Origin: a bacterium
Lineage (GTDB): Bacteria; SAR324; XYD2-FULL-50-16
DNA length: 64,000 nt
Assembly: GCA_018829445.1 (NCBI GenBank)
Contig: JAHJTV010000103.1
Span: 62,001-126,000, forward strand
Reading direction: 5' to 3'
Both the position numbers and the translations under genes were made by a program. Shown here piece by piece: positions 42,101 to 51,814 of this stretch. How positions within the stretch are numbered: the stretch's first letter is position 1; each line of letters begins with the position of its first letter. Below the pieces are notes generated by a model, which saw nothing but the letters and a program-made list of their open reading frames with translations, searched no databases and was not told the DNA's origin.

Positions 42101-42715
42101 ATGGGAGCCCAAAAAAAAAGTCAATCCGAGATGACATTCATCGAAAAACATCGTCGGAAACAGATTATAGATACCGCTATCGAAATCATTGCCAGAGATG
42201 GTTATCATCAAGCCACCCTGGCCAGCGTTGCCAAGGAGGCTGGATTTAGCAAGGGGGTGATCTTCTATTATTTCAAAAATAAGGATGAACTAACCGAACA
42301 GATCAATGAGATTCTCCTTGATGAACTGAGAGATCACACCCGGAAATGCATGAAGGAGGAAGCCCCCCAGGCGGACAACCTGAAAGCTTATGTGGAAGCA
42401 TACCTGGATTTTATCCGAAAGAATCGGGAAAAGTTTGCTATTCTGGTGGAGTTAGGAATCAATCTCAATCAAAAAATGCAGGATCAACTCTTCAGTTCCC
42501 TGGTGTATATCGATTGCCGAAAAAGCCTGGCTGTCATCATGGATCGCGATGGCAAGCGTGACAACTTGGAGAAAAAAACTGCCGATGCTCTGGTGGTCGT
42601 TGTCCAGGCAATGCTGGACGGTCTTGGTATTCAATACCTGTCTGATCCCAAAAACATCGACCTCGATGCCTGCCAGCAGGTTATCCTCTCAATGATCGCT
42701 TCTTATCAACCTTAA
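42101..42715 (+). CDS. TetR/AcrR-family transcriptional regulator
   Basis: A 204-residue protein. Helix-turn-helix at about residues 18-62 (KQIIDTAIEIIARDGYHQATLASVAKEAGFSKGVIFYYFKNKDEL pattern), followed by an all-helical ligand-binding region. The start has AGGA close upstream. It faces the acyl-CoA catabolic cluster, whose promoter contains a TGACCAA/TTAGTCA dyad, so it is the natural candidate repressor. Fatty-acyl-CoA or a substrate-derived thioester as the inducer is an inference from the neighbours. Confidence 0.9.
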   Translation: MGAQKKSQSEMTFIEKHRRKQIIDTAIEIIARDGYHQATLASVAKEAGFSKGVIFYYFKNKDELTEQINEILLDELRDHTRKCMKEEAPQADNLKAYVEAYLDFIRKNREKFAILVELGINLNQKMQDQLFSSLVYIDCRKSLAVIMDRDGKRDNLEKKTADALVVVVQAMLDGLGIQYLSDPKNIDLDACQQVILSMIASYQP

Positions 42716-42730
42716 AGTCCCGTCAACTCC

Positions 42731-42751
42731 GCGCCGTAATCCCTCCGGCGC
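42731..42751 (+). terminator. GC-rich hairpin after the TetR gene
   Basis: GCGCCG (42731-42736) pairs with CGGCGC (42746-42751) around a nine-base loop, 15 bases after the stop codon. No T-run follows, so the call is tentative. Confidence 0.4.
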
Positions 42752-42865
42752 CAGTTCAAGTTCACAAGCCAAAACCTCGATTCTATTTCACCTTTGGAAT
42801 CTCGCAAAAATACACCATAAATTTCAAATCTCTAAAAGGCTGACTGCCTTTTCCTAAAAAAAACC

Positions 42866-42906
42866 TTGACAGTTTGAGCGGTGACCAATATTTATACCAT
42901 TAGTCA
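42866..42906 (+). promoter_or_regulatory. Promoter and likely TetR operator of the acyl-CoA cluster
   Basis: TTGACA at 42866-42871, with an AT-rich TATTTA 17 bases later (42889-42894). The dyad TGACCAA (42882-42888), 11 bases, TTAGTCA (42900-42906) matches at 6 of 7 positions and overlaps the -10. This suits a TetR-type dimer blocking the promoter. The first gene of the cluster starts 158 bases downstream. Confidence 0.5.
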
Positions 42907-43063
42907 AATATATGATCAGAGAATAAATCTCTAATCTGCAATCAGCTCATTCAATTGTGAGCTTGAGCTGTAAGTGCTTTTCAGTTTTATTCAGATAGAT
43001 CAGATTATTATGAGTAGAGCCAGCGATATTTCGCTGAAGAATTTAAGAAAAGGAGCATGTTTT

Positions 43064-43837
43064 ATGGAATTGGAAACTGTCATTTATGATAAAAGGGATC
43101 AGATTGGTTTGATCCGTTTTAATCGTCCTCAAGTTTTAAATGCTCAGAATCGCCAGTTGGTATTCGACTTTTTAAGCGCTCTGAAAGCAGTCGCGGATGA
43201 TACCGATATCCGGGCTGTTATCATCAAAGGGGAAGGGAGGGCTTTTTGTTCGGGAGACGATCTTTCCGAAGAACACGAGTTGAGTTCGATGGAAGAGGGA
43301 TTAAAGACTATTGAAACCTTGCAGGAGACCACACGGGTATTGATGCGAATGTCAAAACCCGTAATTGCTGCTGTTCACGGTTATGCACTGGGTGCCGGGT
43401 GTGAATGGGCAATGAACTGCGATATTCGCATTGCGGCAGAAGGAACACAATTCGGTTTTCCGGAAACGTCTGTTGGCATGACGGTTACCAATGCAGGTAC
43501 GAAGATGCTACCACTTCTAATCGGACTGGCCAGGGCTAAGGAGCTGATCTACACAGGGCAGAGAATTGATGCCGCATTAGCCGAGAAGTGGGGGCTGGTC
43601 AACCGGGTGGTTCCGTTGGAAAGTCTGGAAGAAACTGCTTTTGCAATGGCAGAAAAAATGGTTAAAAACTCATTCTTGTCTATTGCTCTTTCCAAAAAGG
43701 CTCTGAATCAGGGAGTCTACCTTGGTTTTGAGGATGTGCTGGAGCGTGAAGCGCAAGATATCGCCCTGGTTGTACAAACTCTTGAAGCAGCTGCACGATT
43801 CAAGACAGCTTTGGCCAAAATCAAAGATAAGGAGTAG
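43064..43837 (+). CDS. Enoyl-CoA hydratase/isomerase (crotonase), first copy
   Basis: About 257 residues. The frame is open upstream, but the ATG at 43064 has AAGGAG nine bases before it. Crotonase landmarks: oxyanion-hole segments GEGRAFCSGDDL and HGYALGAGCEWAMNCD, and the two catalytic Glu at GAGCEW and FGFPE. So a true hydratase or related activity is likely. It starts the TetR-controlled cluster and is followed after three bases by an acyl-CoA synthetase gene, indicating tight coupling. It may hydrate the unsaturated acyl-CoA made from the ligase product. Confidence 0.88.
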   Translation: MELETVIYDKRDQIGLIRFNRPQVLNAQNRQLVFDFLSALKAVADDTDIRAVIIKGEGRAFCSGDDLSEEHELSSMEEGLKTIETLQETTRVLMRMSKPVIAAVHGYALGAGCEWAMNCDIRIAAEGTQFGFPETSVGMTVTNAGTKMLPLLIGLARAKELIYTGQRIDAALAEKWGLVNRVVPLESLEETAFAMAEKMVKNSFLSIALSKKALNQGVYLGFEDVLEREAQDIALVVQTLEAAARFKTALAKIKDKE

Positions 43838-43840
43838 ACC

Positions 43841-45457
43841 ATGAGCCGGATACATTTTGATTATTTGTGGCAATATGTCGAATACTGGGCGGGAATCGAC
43901 CCCAGCTTTCCTGCCATGCATTTTTATGATCAGGTTATAAGCTACGGTGAATTTGAAGAGCAGACAGACAACCTGGCAAGATCATTCCTGAATATGGGGA
44001 TAGGCAAGGGGGATGTTGTTGCCACTATGCTTCCTTCCTCACCGGAATATATCATGTCGTTGATTGCCGCCGATAAAATCGGGGCTGTCATTTGTGCCTT
44101 GGACATAAAATATAAAACAGCGGATTTAAAAAAGTTCGTTGCTCATCTAAAGCCCGGATTAGTAATCGCACTCAGCCAACAGGACGATTATGATATTGCC
44201 TACACCCTGAAAGAGGTGGAACGGGAACTTGAACTTGATAACACTATCCAATATATACTGGTTGGAGATTCAAAGGGGGGGAGTCCCTTTCAAGATCAGT
44301 TAAAACCGAGTTCTTCACTGGATGATTCTTTGACAAGCGCAAAAAAGGATCAACACAAGGATGACGGCATGCTTATCGTCTTCACCGGTGGAACTACCGG
44401 CGTGCCAAAAGCTGCTCTGCTTTCAAAAATCAATGTGGCGGGCATGGCCAAGGTGGAAACTGATTATCTCAGAAGATTTATTCTGGATGAGGGTGACAAC
44501 AGACGAATAAAGACCATTGTATCATTGCCACCAAGCCATGTAGGAGGAACCGTGGAAATGGTGGGAACTGCAATTGTGGGAGGTATGGAAATGTTTGTCC
44601 ACGATAACTGGAGTCCCAGCCAGGTGCTGAGTACTATTCAGGAAGAAAGGGTAACCTGGGTTGGAGGTGTCCCTACCATGTATGCCATCATGCTTCTGAT
44701 GCCTGATCTAAACGAATATGACCTGTCATCTTTAAAAATTGCCATTATGTCAGGCGAAAAGGTTGAAACCGAATTGCTGGAGATGATTCGTGACAGGATT
44801 TGTCCCTGGATCGTGATCGGTTATGGCAGTACAGAATCCGGATCGGAGGTTACTTTTACCGAACCCGGGGAGGATTTTGCCCGGATTGCCGATGGTTATG
44901 TAGGAAAACTGCTACCGGGAGTGGAAATCAAAATCGTTGGTGATGGTGAAGAAGAACTGGCTGCGGAAATAGTTGGTGAAGTGCTAATCCGAGGTGATTT
45001 CACAATCAACAGCTACTTCAAGATGCCGGAGGAGGATGAAGTCGGCTTTACCAAAGACGGGTACTGCAAAACCGGTGATTTAGGATATCTGACGGTAGAT
45101 GGCGGTCTTTATATCAAGGGAAGAAAAAAACATATCATTCGAGTGGGGAGCTACACGGTCATGCCCACAGAGATTGAAGAGGTGGTTACTAAAGACCCGA
45201 CCGTGGGAATAGCAGCTGCTATTGGGATTCCGGATAAAGTCATGGGAGAGGTACCCTGGGTGATTGTTTGCCCTGCTCCGGATGCGGTGGTGGAGGAAGA
45301 GAAAATGATAGATCTGTGCAAAAGAGAGCTGGCAACATTCAAGGTTCCCAGGCGGGTTATCATTTGGAAGGAATTGCCCATTACCCGGATAGGGAAGGTA
45401 CACCGGGTAGAAGTCCAGAATGAAATTATAAAACTGATAAATGGAGGAAAATTATGA
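43841..45457 (+). CDS. AMP-forming acyl-CoA synthetase (class I adenylate-forming)
   Basis: A 538-residue enzyme with AAGGAG before the ATG. Motifs: P-loop-like FTGGTTGVPKAALLS, YGSTESGS, the TGD (KTGDLGYL) ATP-ribose aspartate, the hinge KGRKKHIIRVG and the catalytic Lys519 in RIGKVHR. It would activate a carboxylic acid to its CoA thioester. The acid is unknown; carnitine, aryl or fatty acids are all possible for this superfamily. It is between two crotonase genes, so the product likely feeds a short beta-oxidation-type route. Its stop overlaps the next start by four bases. Confidence 0.92.
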   Translation: MSRIHFDYLWQYVEYWAGIDPSFPAMHFYDQVISYGEFEEQTDNLARSFLNMGIGKGDVVATMLPSSPEYIMSLIAADKIGAVICALDIKYKTADLKKFVAHLKPGLVIALSQQDDYDIAYTLKEVERELELDNTIQYILVGDSKGGSPFQDQLKPSSSLDDSLTSAKKDQHKDDGMLIVFTGGTTGVPKAALLSKINVAGMAKVETDYLRRFILDEGDNRRIKTIVSLPPSHVGGTVEMVGTAIVGGMEMFVHDNWSPSQVLSTIQEERVTWVGGVPTMYAIMLLMPDLNEYDLSSLKIAIMSGEKVETELLEMIRDRICPWIVIGYGSTESGSEVTFTEPGEDFARIADGYVGKLLPGVEIKIVGDGEEELAAEIVGEVLIRGDFTINSYFKMPEEDEVGFTKDGYCKTGDLGYLTVDGGLYIKGRKKHIIRVGSYTVMPTEIEEVVTKDPTVGIAAAIGIPDKVMGEVPWVIVCPAPDAVVEEEKMIDLCKRELATFKVPRRVIIWKELPITRIGKVHRVEVQNEIIKLINGGKL

Positions 45458-46221
45458 GTGAGGCGATTCGGTACGAAAAGGAAGGTGCAATCGGCAGGAT
45501 TATGTTGAACAATCCGCAAATGGCTAATCCTTTCAGCCGGGATGTTTTAAATGATCTGATTAATGCTTTTAAGCTGAGCCGGGAGAATAAGGATGGTTGT
45601 GTTATTTACGGTGCGGAAGGCAGAAATTTTACATTCGGAGCCGATCTAAAATACGGTTATGAATTGATGAGCAATCCTGAGAAACGATCGGAAGCGGCCG
45701 AATATCTCTGGGCCTGGCAGGAATTAACCAGTGTAATGTTGGAACATCCCGGAGTCATTATCGTGGGATACCACGGCTGGATAGTTGGGGGCGGTTTCGA
45801 GCATACCCTGGCCTGTGATTTACGTATCGCTGCCGATGATACCCGAATCATGCTTCCCGAACTTGACATGGGTATATTTTTCTCCAACGCTTCAACCCGA
45901 TTACTCCCGCAGATTATTGGCAGTGGGCGGGCCAAGGAGCTCATGATCATGGGAGGTGAAATCGGGGCGGAAGAAGCCCTGCGCATCGGACTGGTGAACC
46001 GGGTTTGCATGTCCAATGAACTTAACGAAGTGCTAAAGGAAGTTGCAGAGAAAATCGTTTCAAAGGATCCTTTGGCATTACAATTAGCCAAGAAGCTTAT
46101 CAACGAAGCTCAGGAAGGTACTATTGACAGTGCCTTATATAAGGAGGGGCGAGCCATGATTCTGACCGGCCAGTCCGGCGGAGCAGAGCAGAGGATTAAG
46201 GCTTTTTTGAAAATGAAATAA
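45454..46221 (+). CDS. Enoyl-CoA hydratase/isomerase (crotonase), second copy
   Basis: A 255-residue protein with GGAGG before the ATG, which overlaps the preceding stop. Oxyanion-hole segments GRNFTFGADL and HGWIVGGGFEHTLACD are present, and the catalytic-type Glu occur at GGGFEH and LPELD. It is clearly divergent from the first copy, so the two probably act on different intermediates or in different steps. The APC permease gene follows 17 bases later. Confidence 0.88.
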   Translation: MSEAIRYEKEGAIGRIMLNNPQMANPFSRDVLNDLINAFKLSRENKDGCVIYGAEGRNFTFGADLKYGYELMSNPEKRSEAAEYLWAWQELTSVMLEHPGVIIVGYHGWIVGGGFEHTLACDLRIAADDTRIMLPELDMGIFFSNASTRLLPQIIGSGRAKELMIMGGEIGAEEALRIGLVNRVCMSNELNEVLKEVAEKIVSKDPLALQLAKKLINEAQEGTIDSALYKEGRAMILTGQSGGAEQRIKAFLKMK

Positions 46222-46238
46222 TCAACCGGAGACTTATT

Positions 46239-47618
46239 ATGGCAGGTAAACTTCAACGTTCTCTTTCCCTGACGGGAGCCATAGCGCTTACGGTCGGGTT
46301 TGTGGTGGGGGGCTCCATTTTTGTGTTGATCCCCACCCTTTTGGGTATGACAGGTCCCAGCCTGTGGCTGGCCTATCTCCTTTCCGGTATTCCCGCCGTT
46401 TTTGCTGCGATGTATCTGATGCAGCTGGGTGGGGCCATGCCGGTGACTGGAGCCAACTACATTGCAGTGACTCGCTGGATATCCCCTGTGGCAGGATTTT
46501 CTACCTCGCTTTCAGTCGGCGTTGCCATGGTTTGTACCAATTGTCTGGTAGCCTGGGGATTTGCAGAATACCTGGTTTCCTATTTTCCCCGGCTTCCTTT
46601 GATGGGTTGTGCTGTTGGGGTAATTATGCTTTTTGGTCTGATCAACTGGTTGGGGGTGAAGGCTTTTGAAAAGGTTCAGGTGTTGATGCTGGCAGTCTTC
46701 ATATTGGCCATGCTTATTTTTGGAATTGGCGGATTGTTCAACATTCAACCCGGATTTCAAACGCCGATGTTTCCAAAGGGAATGGGCAGTTTTTTTACGG
46801 TCGTTGCTATCGCCTCCTTCTCCTGGGCCGGTGTTATCGCAATTGTTGAAGTGTCCGGGGAGGTGCGGAACCCAAAACGTAATGTTCCCTTGACTATTAT
46901 TATTTCCATGGTGATTATTGGTTTTCTATATGTAATCCAGACCTATACTTTTTCCGGAACTCTTTTGTGGCGTGAATCCACAGAAATAGGATCCACTGCG
47001 GTTTTAAAAGCAGCCGGAAGTTTTCTGCCCGAGTGGGGTGTCGGTTTCATAGCCCTGGGAGCATTGCTGGCCATGGCAACCACCATTAACTCTATGACCT
47101 TGATGGGGGCAAGGGAAACACTGGTCTGGAGCAATGACCTGGTAATACCGGCCTTTTTCCAACGTATCAATCCCAGGTTCCATACACCGGAGATGACCAT
47201 TCTTTTGATGACGGTTCTGTCGGTTATCGGTGTTCTGTTTGCAGCCAACATTGAAAAATATGCATTAATGGTTATTTTCGCCCTGATGGTGATTCAGATC
47301 CTGGGATGCACAGCAGTATTGCGCATGCCCGGGAAAGCACCGGAGATCTATGTAAAAGCCCTGTTTAAGTTCAGTCCTTTCTGGCGATGGTTTACCTGGA
47401 TAGGCTGCATTGTTTTTTTCATTGGCATCTTTGCTTTCGGAATCCTGGCTGATTATCAGACATTTCTTGTTTTTCTGGGAATCTGGCTGGTATCCATCGC
47501 CTACTGGTTTGCTCGTAAAACTTACCTGCAAAAAAATGGGATTTCACTTAATGAAAGACTAAAAGCCATCACTCGGGAAAGACTGGACGAGTTGGAAGGT
47601 GCCGACATGAAGAATTAA
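46239..47618 (+). CDS. APC-superfamily amino acid/amine permease
   Basis: A 459-residue protein with about 12 hydrophobic helices. The N-terminal helix has the APC-type GGSIFVLIPTLLG glycine-rich break, and FSWAGVIAIVEVSGEVRNPKRNVP in the middle is the conserved family loop after TM6. The start has GGAG. It probably imports an amino acid, polyamine or other amine. As the fourth gene of the cluster, it suggests that the substrate, or a product of its breakdown, is an amine-containing compound. Confidence 0.88.
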   Translation: MAGKLQRSLSLTGAIALTVGFVVGGSIFVLIPTLLGMTGPSLWLAYLLSGIPAVFAAMYLMQLGGAMPVTGANYIAVTRWISPVAGFSTSLSVGVAMVCTNCLVAWGFAEYLVSYFPRLPLMGCAVGVIMLFGLINWLGVKAFEKVQVLMLAVFILAMLIFGIGGLFNIQPGFQTPMFPKGMGSFFTVVAIASFSWAGVIAIVEVSGEVRNPKRNVPLTIIISMVIIGFLYVIQTYTFSGTLLWRESTEIGSTAVLKAAGSFLPEWGVGFIALGALLAMATTINSMTLMGARETLVWSNDLVIPAFFQRINPRFHTPEMTILLMTVLSVIGVLFAANIEKYALMVIFALMVIQILGCTAVLRMPGKAPEIYVKALFKFSPFWRWFTWIGCIVFFIGIFAFGILADYQTFLVFLGIWLVSIAYWFARKTYLQKNGISLNERLKAITRERLDELEGADMKN

Positions 47619-47648
47619 AGAAACTTTGTCATTTTATGGTCAGCAACC

Positions 47649-47673
47649 AATGTCACTAACCAAAGGTGACATT
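47649..47673 (+). terminator. Hairpin after the APC permease gene
   Basis: AATGTCAC (47649-47656) pairs with GTGACATT (47666-47673) around a nine-base loop, about 30 bases after the stop. No T-run, so it may only attenuate read-through into the C45 gene. Confidence 0.4.
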
Positions 47674-47821
47674 CCCATTTGCCCAGAAGTAGGCAATGAC
47701 AGTTATATCAATGAATTAAATACTCACCTCCAAAAAAGGCTGTCAGTAGTATGAAATTATGAAAAACACAATATCAAGGAGTAAATCACAAACAAGAGTC
47801 TATAAATCATAAGGATTACCC

Positions 47822-49588
47822 ATGAAACGAAGAATTGCTGTTTATAGTGTCATTGGTCTTTTGGCGCTGGTTCTGATCGGTATTGGCTATTTTTTATACC
47901 TGTCCGATTTTTCGGGCACTGTTACAGCCACTCACCATCAGACGAAAACGGATGGAAACAGATCGACCTTTAGAGATGGAGTTGTCTATCGCTATCCTGG
48001 AATGGTACCAATGCTGGAAGTATCCGGTACCCATTACGAAATGGGTCTGCAATATGGAGTTCTGCTGAAATCGGAGATTCTATCGGCCCTGGAGTCCTAT
48101 GAAAAAATACTAATGTGGCAGGCCGTCAAAATGGGAATCCCCTACAAGGTATTGACTGCCGTAGCCAGACGGAAAGCCGGGGTAATGATCAAACGCCTAC
48201 CCAAGAGGTTTCTGGAGGAGATGCAAGGTGTAGCGGATGGATCAGGAATATCAATTGATACCATTCAAACCATCTCGATGTTTTATGATGTTGGTGAATC
48301 CATGGGCTGCACCAGCATATTAATGAAGGGGAAAGACGGAACGGTGCTGCACGGCCGCAACCAGGATGCAACCTCTTTCGGGGGAGAAGAGATAGGCAAG
48401 ATGACAGTGTTGGTAAAATATCGCCCCAAGGGATACAACACGGTCACCCAGCTTGATTGGCCCTTGTTTCTTGGAGTGGAAACCGGTTATAATGATAAGG
48501 GATTGGCATATTCTGAAGAAACCTTGTCGGTTAACCAGCCTAATCCTGACGGATTTTCCATTGTTTACCTGGCTCGGTTGGCATTGGAGGAATGCGACAC
48601 CATTGACTGCCTTTATCCTTTATTTGATAAACACCCGGTAATTGGCGCATATGGAACAGTATGGAGCGATCGGGACGAAGGAAGAGGCATTGTGGCAGAA
48701 TTAACATCCCATGGCTGGTCTGCACGGGAATTAAAGGGTTCCATTCTCTGGAACTTCAACCATATCTATGACGAAACCTTGAAGGTATATCAAACCTCGC
48801 GAGTGAATCTGTCAGAATCCAACCGAAGCCGGGAGCGGATCGCCGCGGCTTTTCCTCAAAAAGAGATCTATTCTGTGGATGATACCATAGGGTTTCTGCG
48901 CGGTCATCTGGACGAAAAGGGCAGAGATTACAGGTGGTTTGGTTCCAGCAGTCCGATCTGTAATCACTCAGCTCAGCAGATGATGGTCTTTCACCCCCAA
49001 AACGACGGTGTTTATCTTGCTTTGGGGCATTACTATGCTGCTCAGCAGAAGGTGTATCATATCCACAACGATTTTAGCAAAATCCCGGAATTGTATAAGG
49101 AAGCATTGCCGCTAGGATCGGCAGTGGAGGAGGAAGCAAAAATCCATAACAAATTGATAAGCAGAGGTGAGAAAGTTGCACTCTATCAGGATCTGGCAAG
49201 ACGCTATCCCAAGGATGCCAATGCACAGTTTCTGGCCGCTGTTCACAGTTTCCGGCAGAAATATCTGGAAGGCTTCAGTGAATTTGCGGAAAAAGCATAT
49301 GTCATGAATCCTGCCGTGGAGGAATACCGTCTTTATGCCGGTTTGGCCGCCTATTTTAAGAAGCAATTTGACAAAGCCGTCATCCGCCTGGAAGAAATAG
49401 ACATTTCGGAATTATACCCTTACCAGAAGGTGTATCGTATTACTGTTCTGGAACGAATTTACCGCGATGATGGTTCCGGAAAATCGCAGGAATATCGAAA
49501 CCACTTGAACCGTCTTTTAAAGGAGCATAATGCGCAGGAGTATTATCAAGACCGCATTGTTCCATTAATAGACATGTTGAGCCAGTAA
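47822..49588 (+). CDS. C45/Ntn-type acylhydrolase, membrane-anchored, with C-terminal helical domain
   Basis: A 588-residue protein with an N-terminal membrane anchor (about 8-27). The catalytic domain follows the acyl-CoA:6-aminopenicillanic-acid acyltransferase (peptidase C45) pattern: H-x-E-M-G-x-Q-x-G near residue 71, then MGCTSI with the likely self-processing nucleophile Cys163, HGRNQD and GYNDKGLAYSEE. The last about 150 residues look like a TPR-type helical domain. Such enzymes cleave or transfer amide-linked acyl groups after self-cleavage before the Cys. Placement outside the cytoplasm and its position after the CoA ligase and permease genes suggest release of a carboxylic acid and an amine for uptake (inference). 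Confidence 0.8.
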   Translation: MKRRIAVYSVIGLLALVLIGIGYFLYLSDFSGTVTATHHQTKTDGNRSTFRDGVVYRYPGMVPMLEVSGTHYEMGLQYGVLLKSEILSALESYEKILMWQAVKMGIPYKVLTAVARRKAGVMIKRLPKRFLEEMQGVADGSGISIDTIQTISMFYDVGESMGCTSILMKGKDGTVLHGRNQDATSFGGEEIGKMTVLVKYRPKGYNTVTQLDWPLFLGVETGYNDKGLAYSEETLSVNQPNPDGFSIVYLARLALEECDTIDCLYPLFDKHPVIGAYGTVWSDRDEGRGIVAELTSHGWSARELKGSILWNFNHIYDETLKVYQTSRVNLSESNRSRERIAAAFPQKEIYSVDDTIGFLRGHLDEKGRDYRWFGSSSPICNHSAQQMMVFHPQNDGVYLALGHYYAAQQKVYHIHNDFSKIPELYKEALPLGSAVEEEAKIHNKLISRGEKVALYQDLARRYPKDANAQFLAAVHSFRQKYLEGFSEFAEKAYVMNPAVEEYRLYAGLAAYFKKQFDKAVIRLEEIDISELYPYQKVYRITVLERIYRDDGSGKSQEYRNHLNRLLKEHNAQEYYQDRIVPLIDMLSQ

Positions 49589-49665
49589 ACCGAAAGCTCA
49601 TTAAAAACAATTACCAGGAAGAGTGGGCATGGGAAAACACCAGCCCTATTCTTTCCATATCACCT

Positions 49666-50601
49666 TCAATCCTGGCCGGCACGGCGTACCAGCCACGCGC
49701 CCAAGGTTATTGAAACGGCACCGATGACAAGCCCTTTGTTCATGGTTTCCTGATAGAACAGACCAATTAGGATGGATGACCCAATGGGGATAAAATAGGA
49801 AAGTGAAGCGATCAGTAGAACAGGCCCGTTTTTAACACTGATTTCATACCAGGAATAGGCAATACCCACCGGTCCCACGGCACCTGCTACAATCCAAAAG
49901 ATTGTGGCTTCAGACCAGGGAGGCATGCTTTGCCATTCCTGCAGGTATGCGGCAATCAGTGCTGCGATGATGGCACAGACAGAAAAATGAAATGCAGTTC
50001 CGCCTTTTTCCTCCGGAATCTCCCACTTGCGTAGCAGAACTACATAAAGTGCCCACAAAAAACCACCTGTCAGAGCCAAAACATGCGGAAATAGATTTGA
50101 GGGAGGATGGATGAGATGATCAAATCCCCGGGAAATCACTACACCAAACAGGCCCAAGACCATTCCTGCAATTGCCGATTTGATCCTGGGTTTGTTTCCG
50201 AGAAACAGAGTTCCCAGAATCACCACCCACACCGGCCAGAGATAATTAAGCAGGTTGATTTGTCCAATATCGGATACCGGAGCAATACCAAAAGCAGCGG
50301 CGAGCATCACTGTGTAAAGCGCCACTCCGAAAAAACCTGTTATTATCACTCGAGAAGGAAGACGATAGATATCCGATAGCGGCAACCGGCGAAGATACTG
50401 CAATACAACGGCCGTCAATGCACCCCCGCCAGTCATGAACGTGAGATACACCATGGGTGATCCCATCAGATCGGAACCTTTTCGAAAACACACACCACTC
50501 CAGCACCACAGTAAAATCGATCCCACACCGAGAAGAACGGCACGTTTGTTTGTACTTCGCAAGCTGAATGTTTTCGGGGTCACAACAGATTTGCTTCTCA
50601 T
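49666..50601 (-). CDS. DMT/EamA-family exporter
   Basis: A 311-residue protein of ten hydrophobic helices forming two EamA repeats. The second repeat ends with YEISVKNGPVLLIASLSYFIPIGSSIL, and the motif in the first (NLLNYLWPVWVVILG) is close to the aromatic-amino-acid exporter YddG type. Its direction is probably outward and the substrate an amino acid or metabolite. The N-terminal 20 residues are basic and polar, and no good ribosome-binding site precedes the ATG, so the start is uncertain. It is convergent with the C45 gene. Confidence 0.85.
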   Translation of the reverse strand: MRSKSVVTPKTFSLRSTNKRAVLLGVGSILLWCWSGVCFRKGSDLMGSPMVYLTFMTGGGALTAVVLQYLRRLPLSDIYRLPSRVIITGFFGVALYTVMLAAAFGIAPVSDIGQINLLNYLWPVWVVILGTLFLGNKPRIKSAIAGMVLGLFGVVISRGFDHLIHPPSNLFPHVLALTGGFLWALYVVLLRKWEIPEEKGGTAFHFSVCAIIAALIAAYLQEWQSMPPWSEATIFWIVAGAVGPVGIAYSWYEISVKNGPVLLIASLSYFIPIGSSILIGLFYQETMNKGLVIGAVSITLGAWLVRRAGQD

Positions 50602-50866
50602 TTTTATACTATCCCATTTTTTTGAAGACTGCCGGATTCTGTTGTTTGATTCAGAGGTCTATACCGGTTATGAACATCATCACTGAACAGGGTTCGGACT
50701 GTCACTTACCATCAATAGCCTTAAGGGATAGTTTTGAAATTGATTTAAACCAAAGCTGGTTCCAATTGTCAGTAAAATTAAGGTTTGATTTATTGAGTCT
50801 GGCTATATTAAATCATGAAAATCGTGATAGTCACCCCTTATAACTTTGTCACAGCAAGTACAATTT

Positions 50867-51814
50867 TCATAATAAAATCAGCTCTTTGGTGGATTTTGTT
50901 AACACCTCGCATCCGTTATTGGTAACCACTACCGTATCTTCAATTCTAACACCTCCCCAATACGGGATGTAGATACCAGGCTCAATGGTTACGGCCATGT
51001 TTTCCTGCAGGATTTCAGTGCATCTTGCATTGAGATACGGTATTTCATGAATATCCAGACCCAAACCATGACCCAATCCTTTTCCGGCAAATTTGAGGTA
51101 GTGATATTTATCAATGGCCATATTAACGGCTTGATTAACATCCCGACCAGGAATACCGGCTCTGACGTTTTCCAGACCGATTGACTGTACCTCCTGGATG
51201 ATCTGATATACTTTTTTCTGCTTTTCATCCGCTTTCCCGATTAATACGGTTCTTGTCATATCTGATCGATAGCCATTATAAAGGGCTCCAAAATCCATGG
51301 TAATAAAATCACCGGTTTCAACTTTTTTGTCTGAAGGAATACCGTGAGGCATTGAGGTTTTTTGGCCAGATAAAAGAATAATCGGGAACGCGGCTCCCTG
51401 CGAACCGTTGTTATGCAAGAGGTTCTCCAGTTTCCAGGCCAGTTCGATTTCTGAGATTCCCGGTTTTAAAAAACCCAGAATCTCCTGAAAAGAAGCATCA
51501 GCAATAGCGGCAGCATTTCTTATATTTTCTATTTCATCAAGGGTTTTAATGCTTCTGAGTTATTCTACGACTCCTTCTGTCGGCACAAGCTTGGTGTCTG
51601 TCAACTCCTTTTCAAAACTGTTGATCAGTTTACAAGTTGCATGATCCGGCTCATACCCGATTTTTTTCAACTGATCTGTTCTGGCCAAATCTGCCATTAC
51701 TTTTTCATGGGATTCTGTTTCCCGGTTGATTTCTATGACTTTGTAACCTTTGCATTCCTGTTCCTGGGAGCCTGGTCTTGTTGAGAAATCGTTCCTCCTC
51801 CTTCGATTTCTCAA
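50867..51814 (-). pseudogene. Aminopeptidase P / Xaa-Pro peptidase, broken
   Basis: On the minus strand one frame reads as an M24B peptidase from about 51779 to 50867, interrupted by one TAA at about 51559-51561 between VPTEGVVE and LRSIKTLDEIE, where relatives have K, Q or E. The N-terminal about 50 residues of the family are missing; the sequence there passes into a 12-bp-arm palindrome (51780-51815). The catalytic part is intact: metal ligands in MDFGALYNG and RSDMTR, GLGHGLGLDIHE, IEPGIY and RIEDT. So it may be a decaying gene, or the catalytic domain may restart internally. The stop is TAA, so selenocysteine is not an explanation. Confidence 0.75.

Noticed and set aside
51559..51561. In-frame stop in the aminopeptidase gene as a second recoding site
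   Set aside because: The codon is TAA, not TGA, and the conserved residue there is K, Q or E, so selenocysteine does not fit; decay or sequencing error is more likely.
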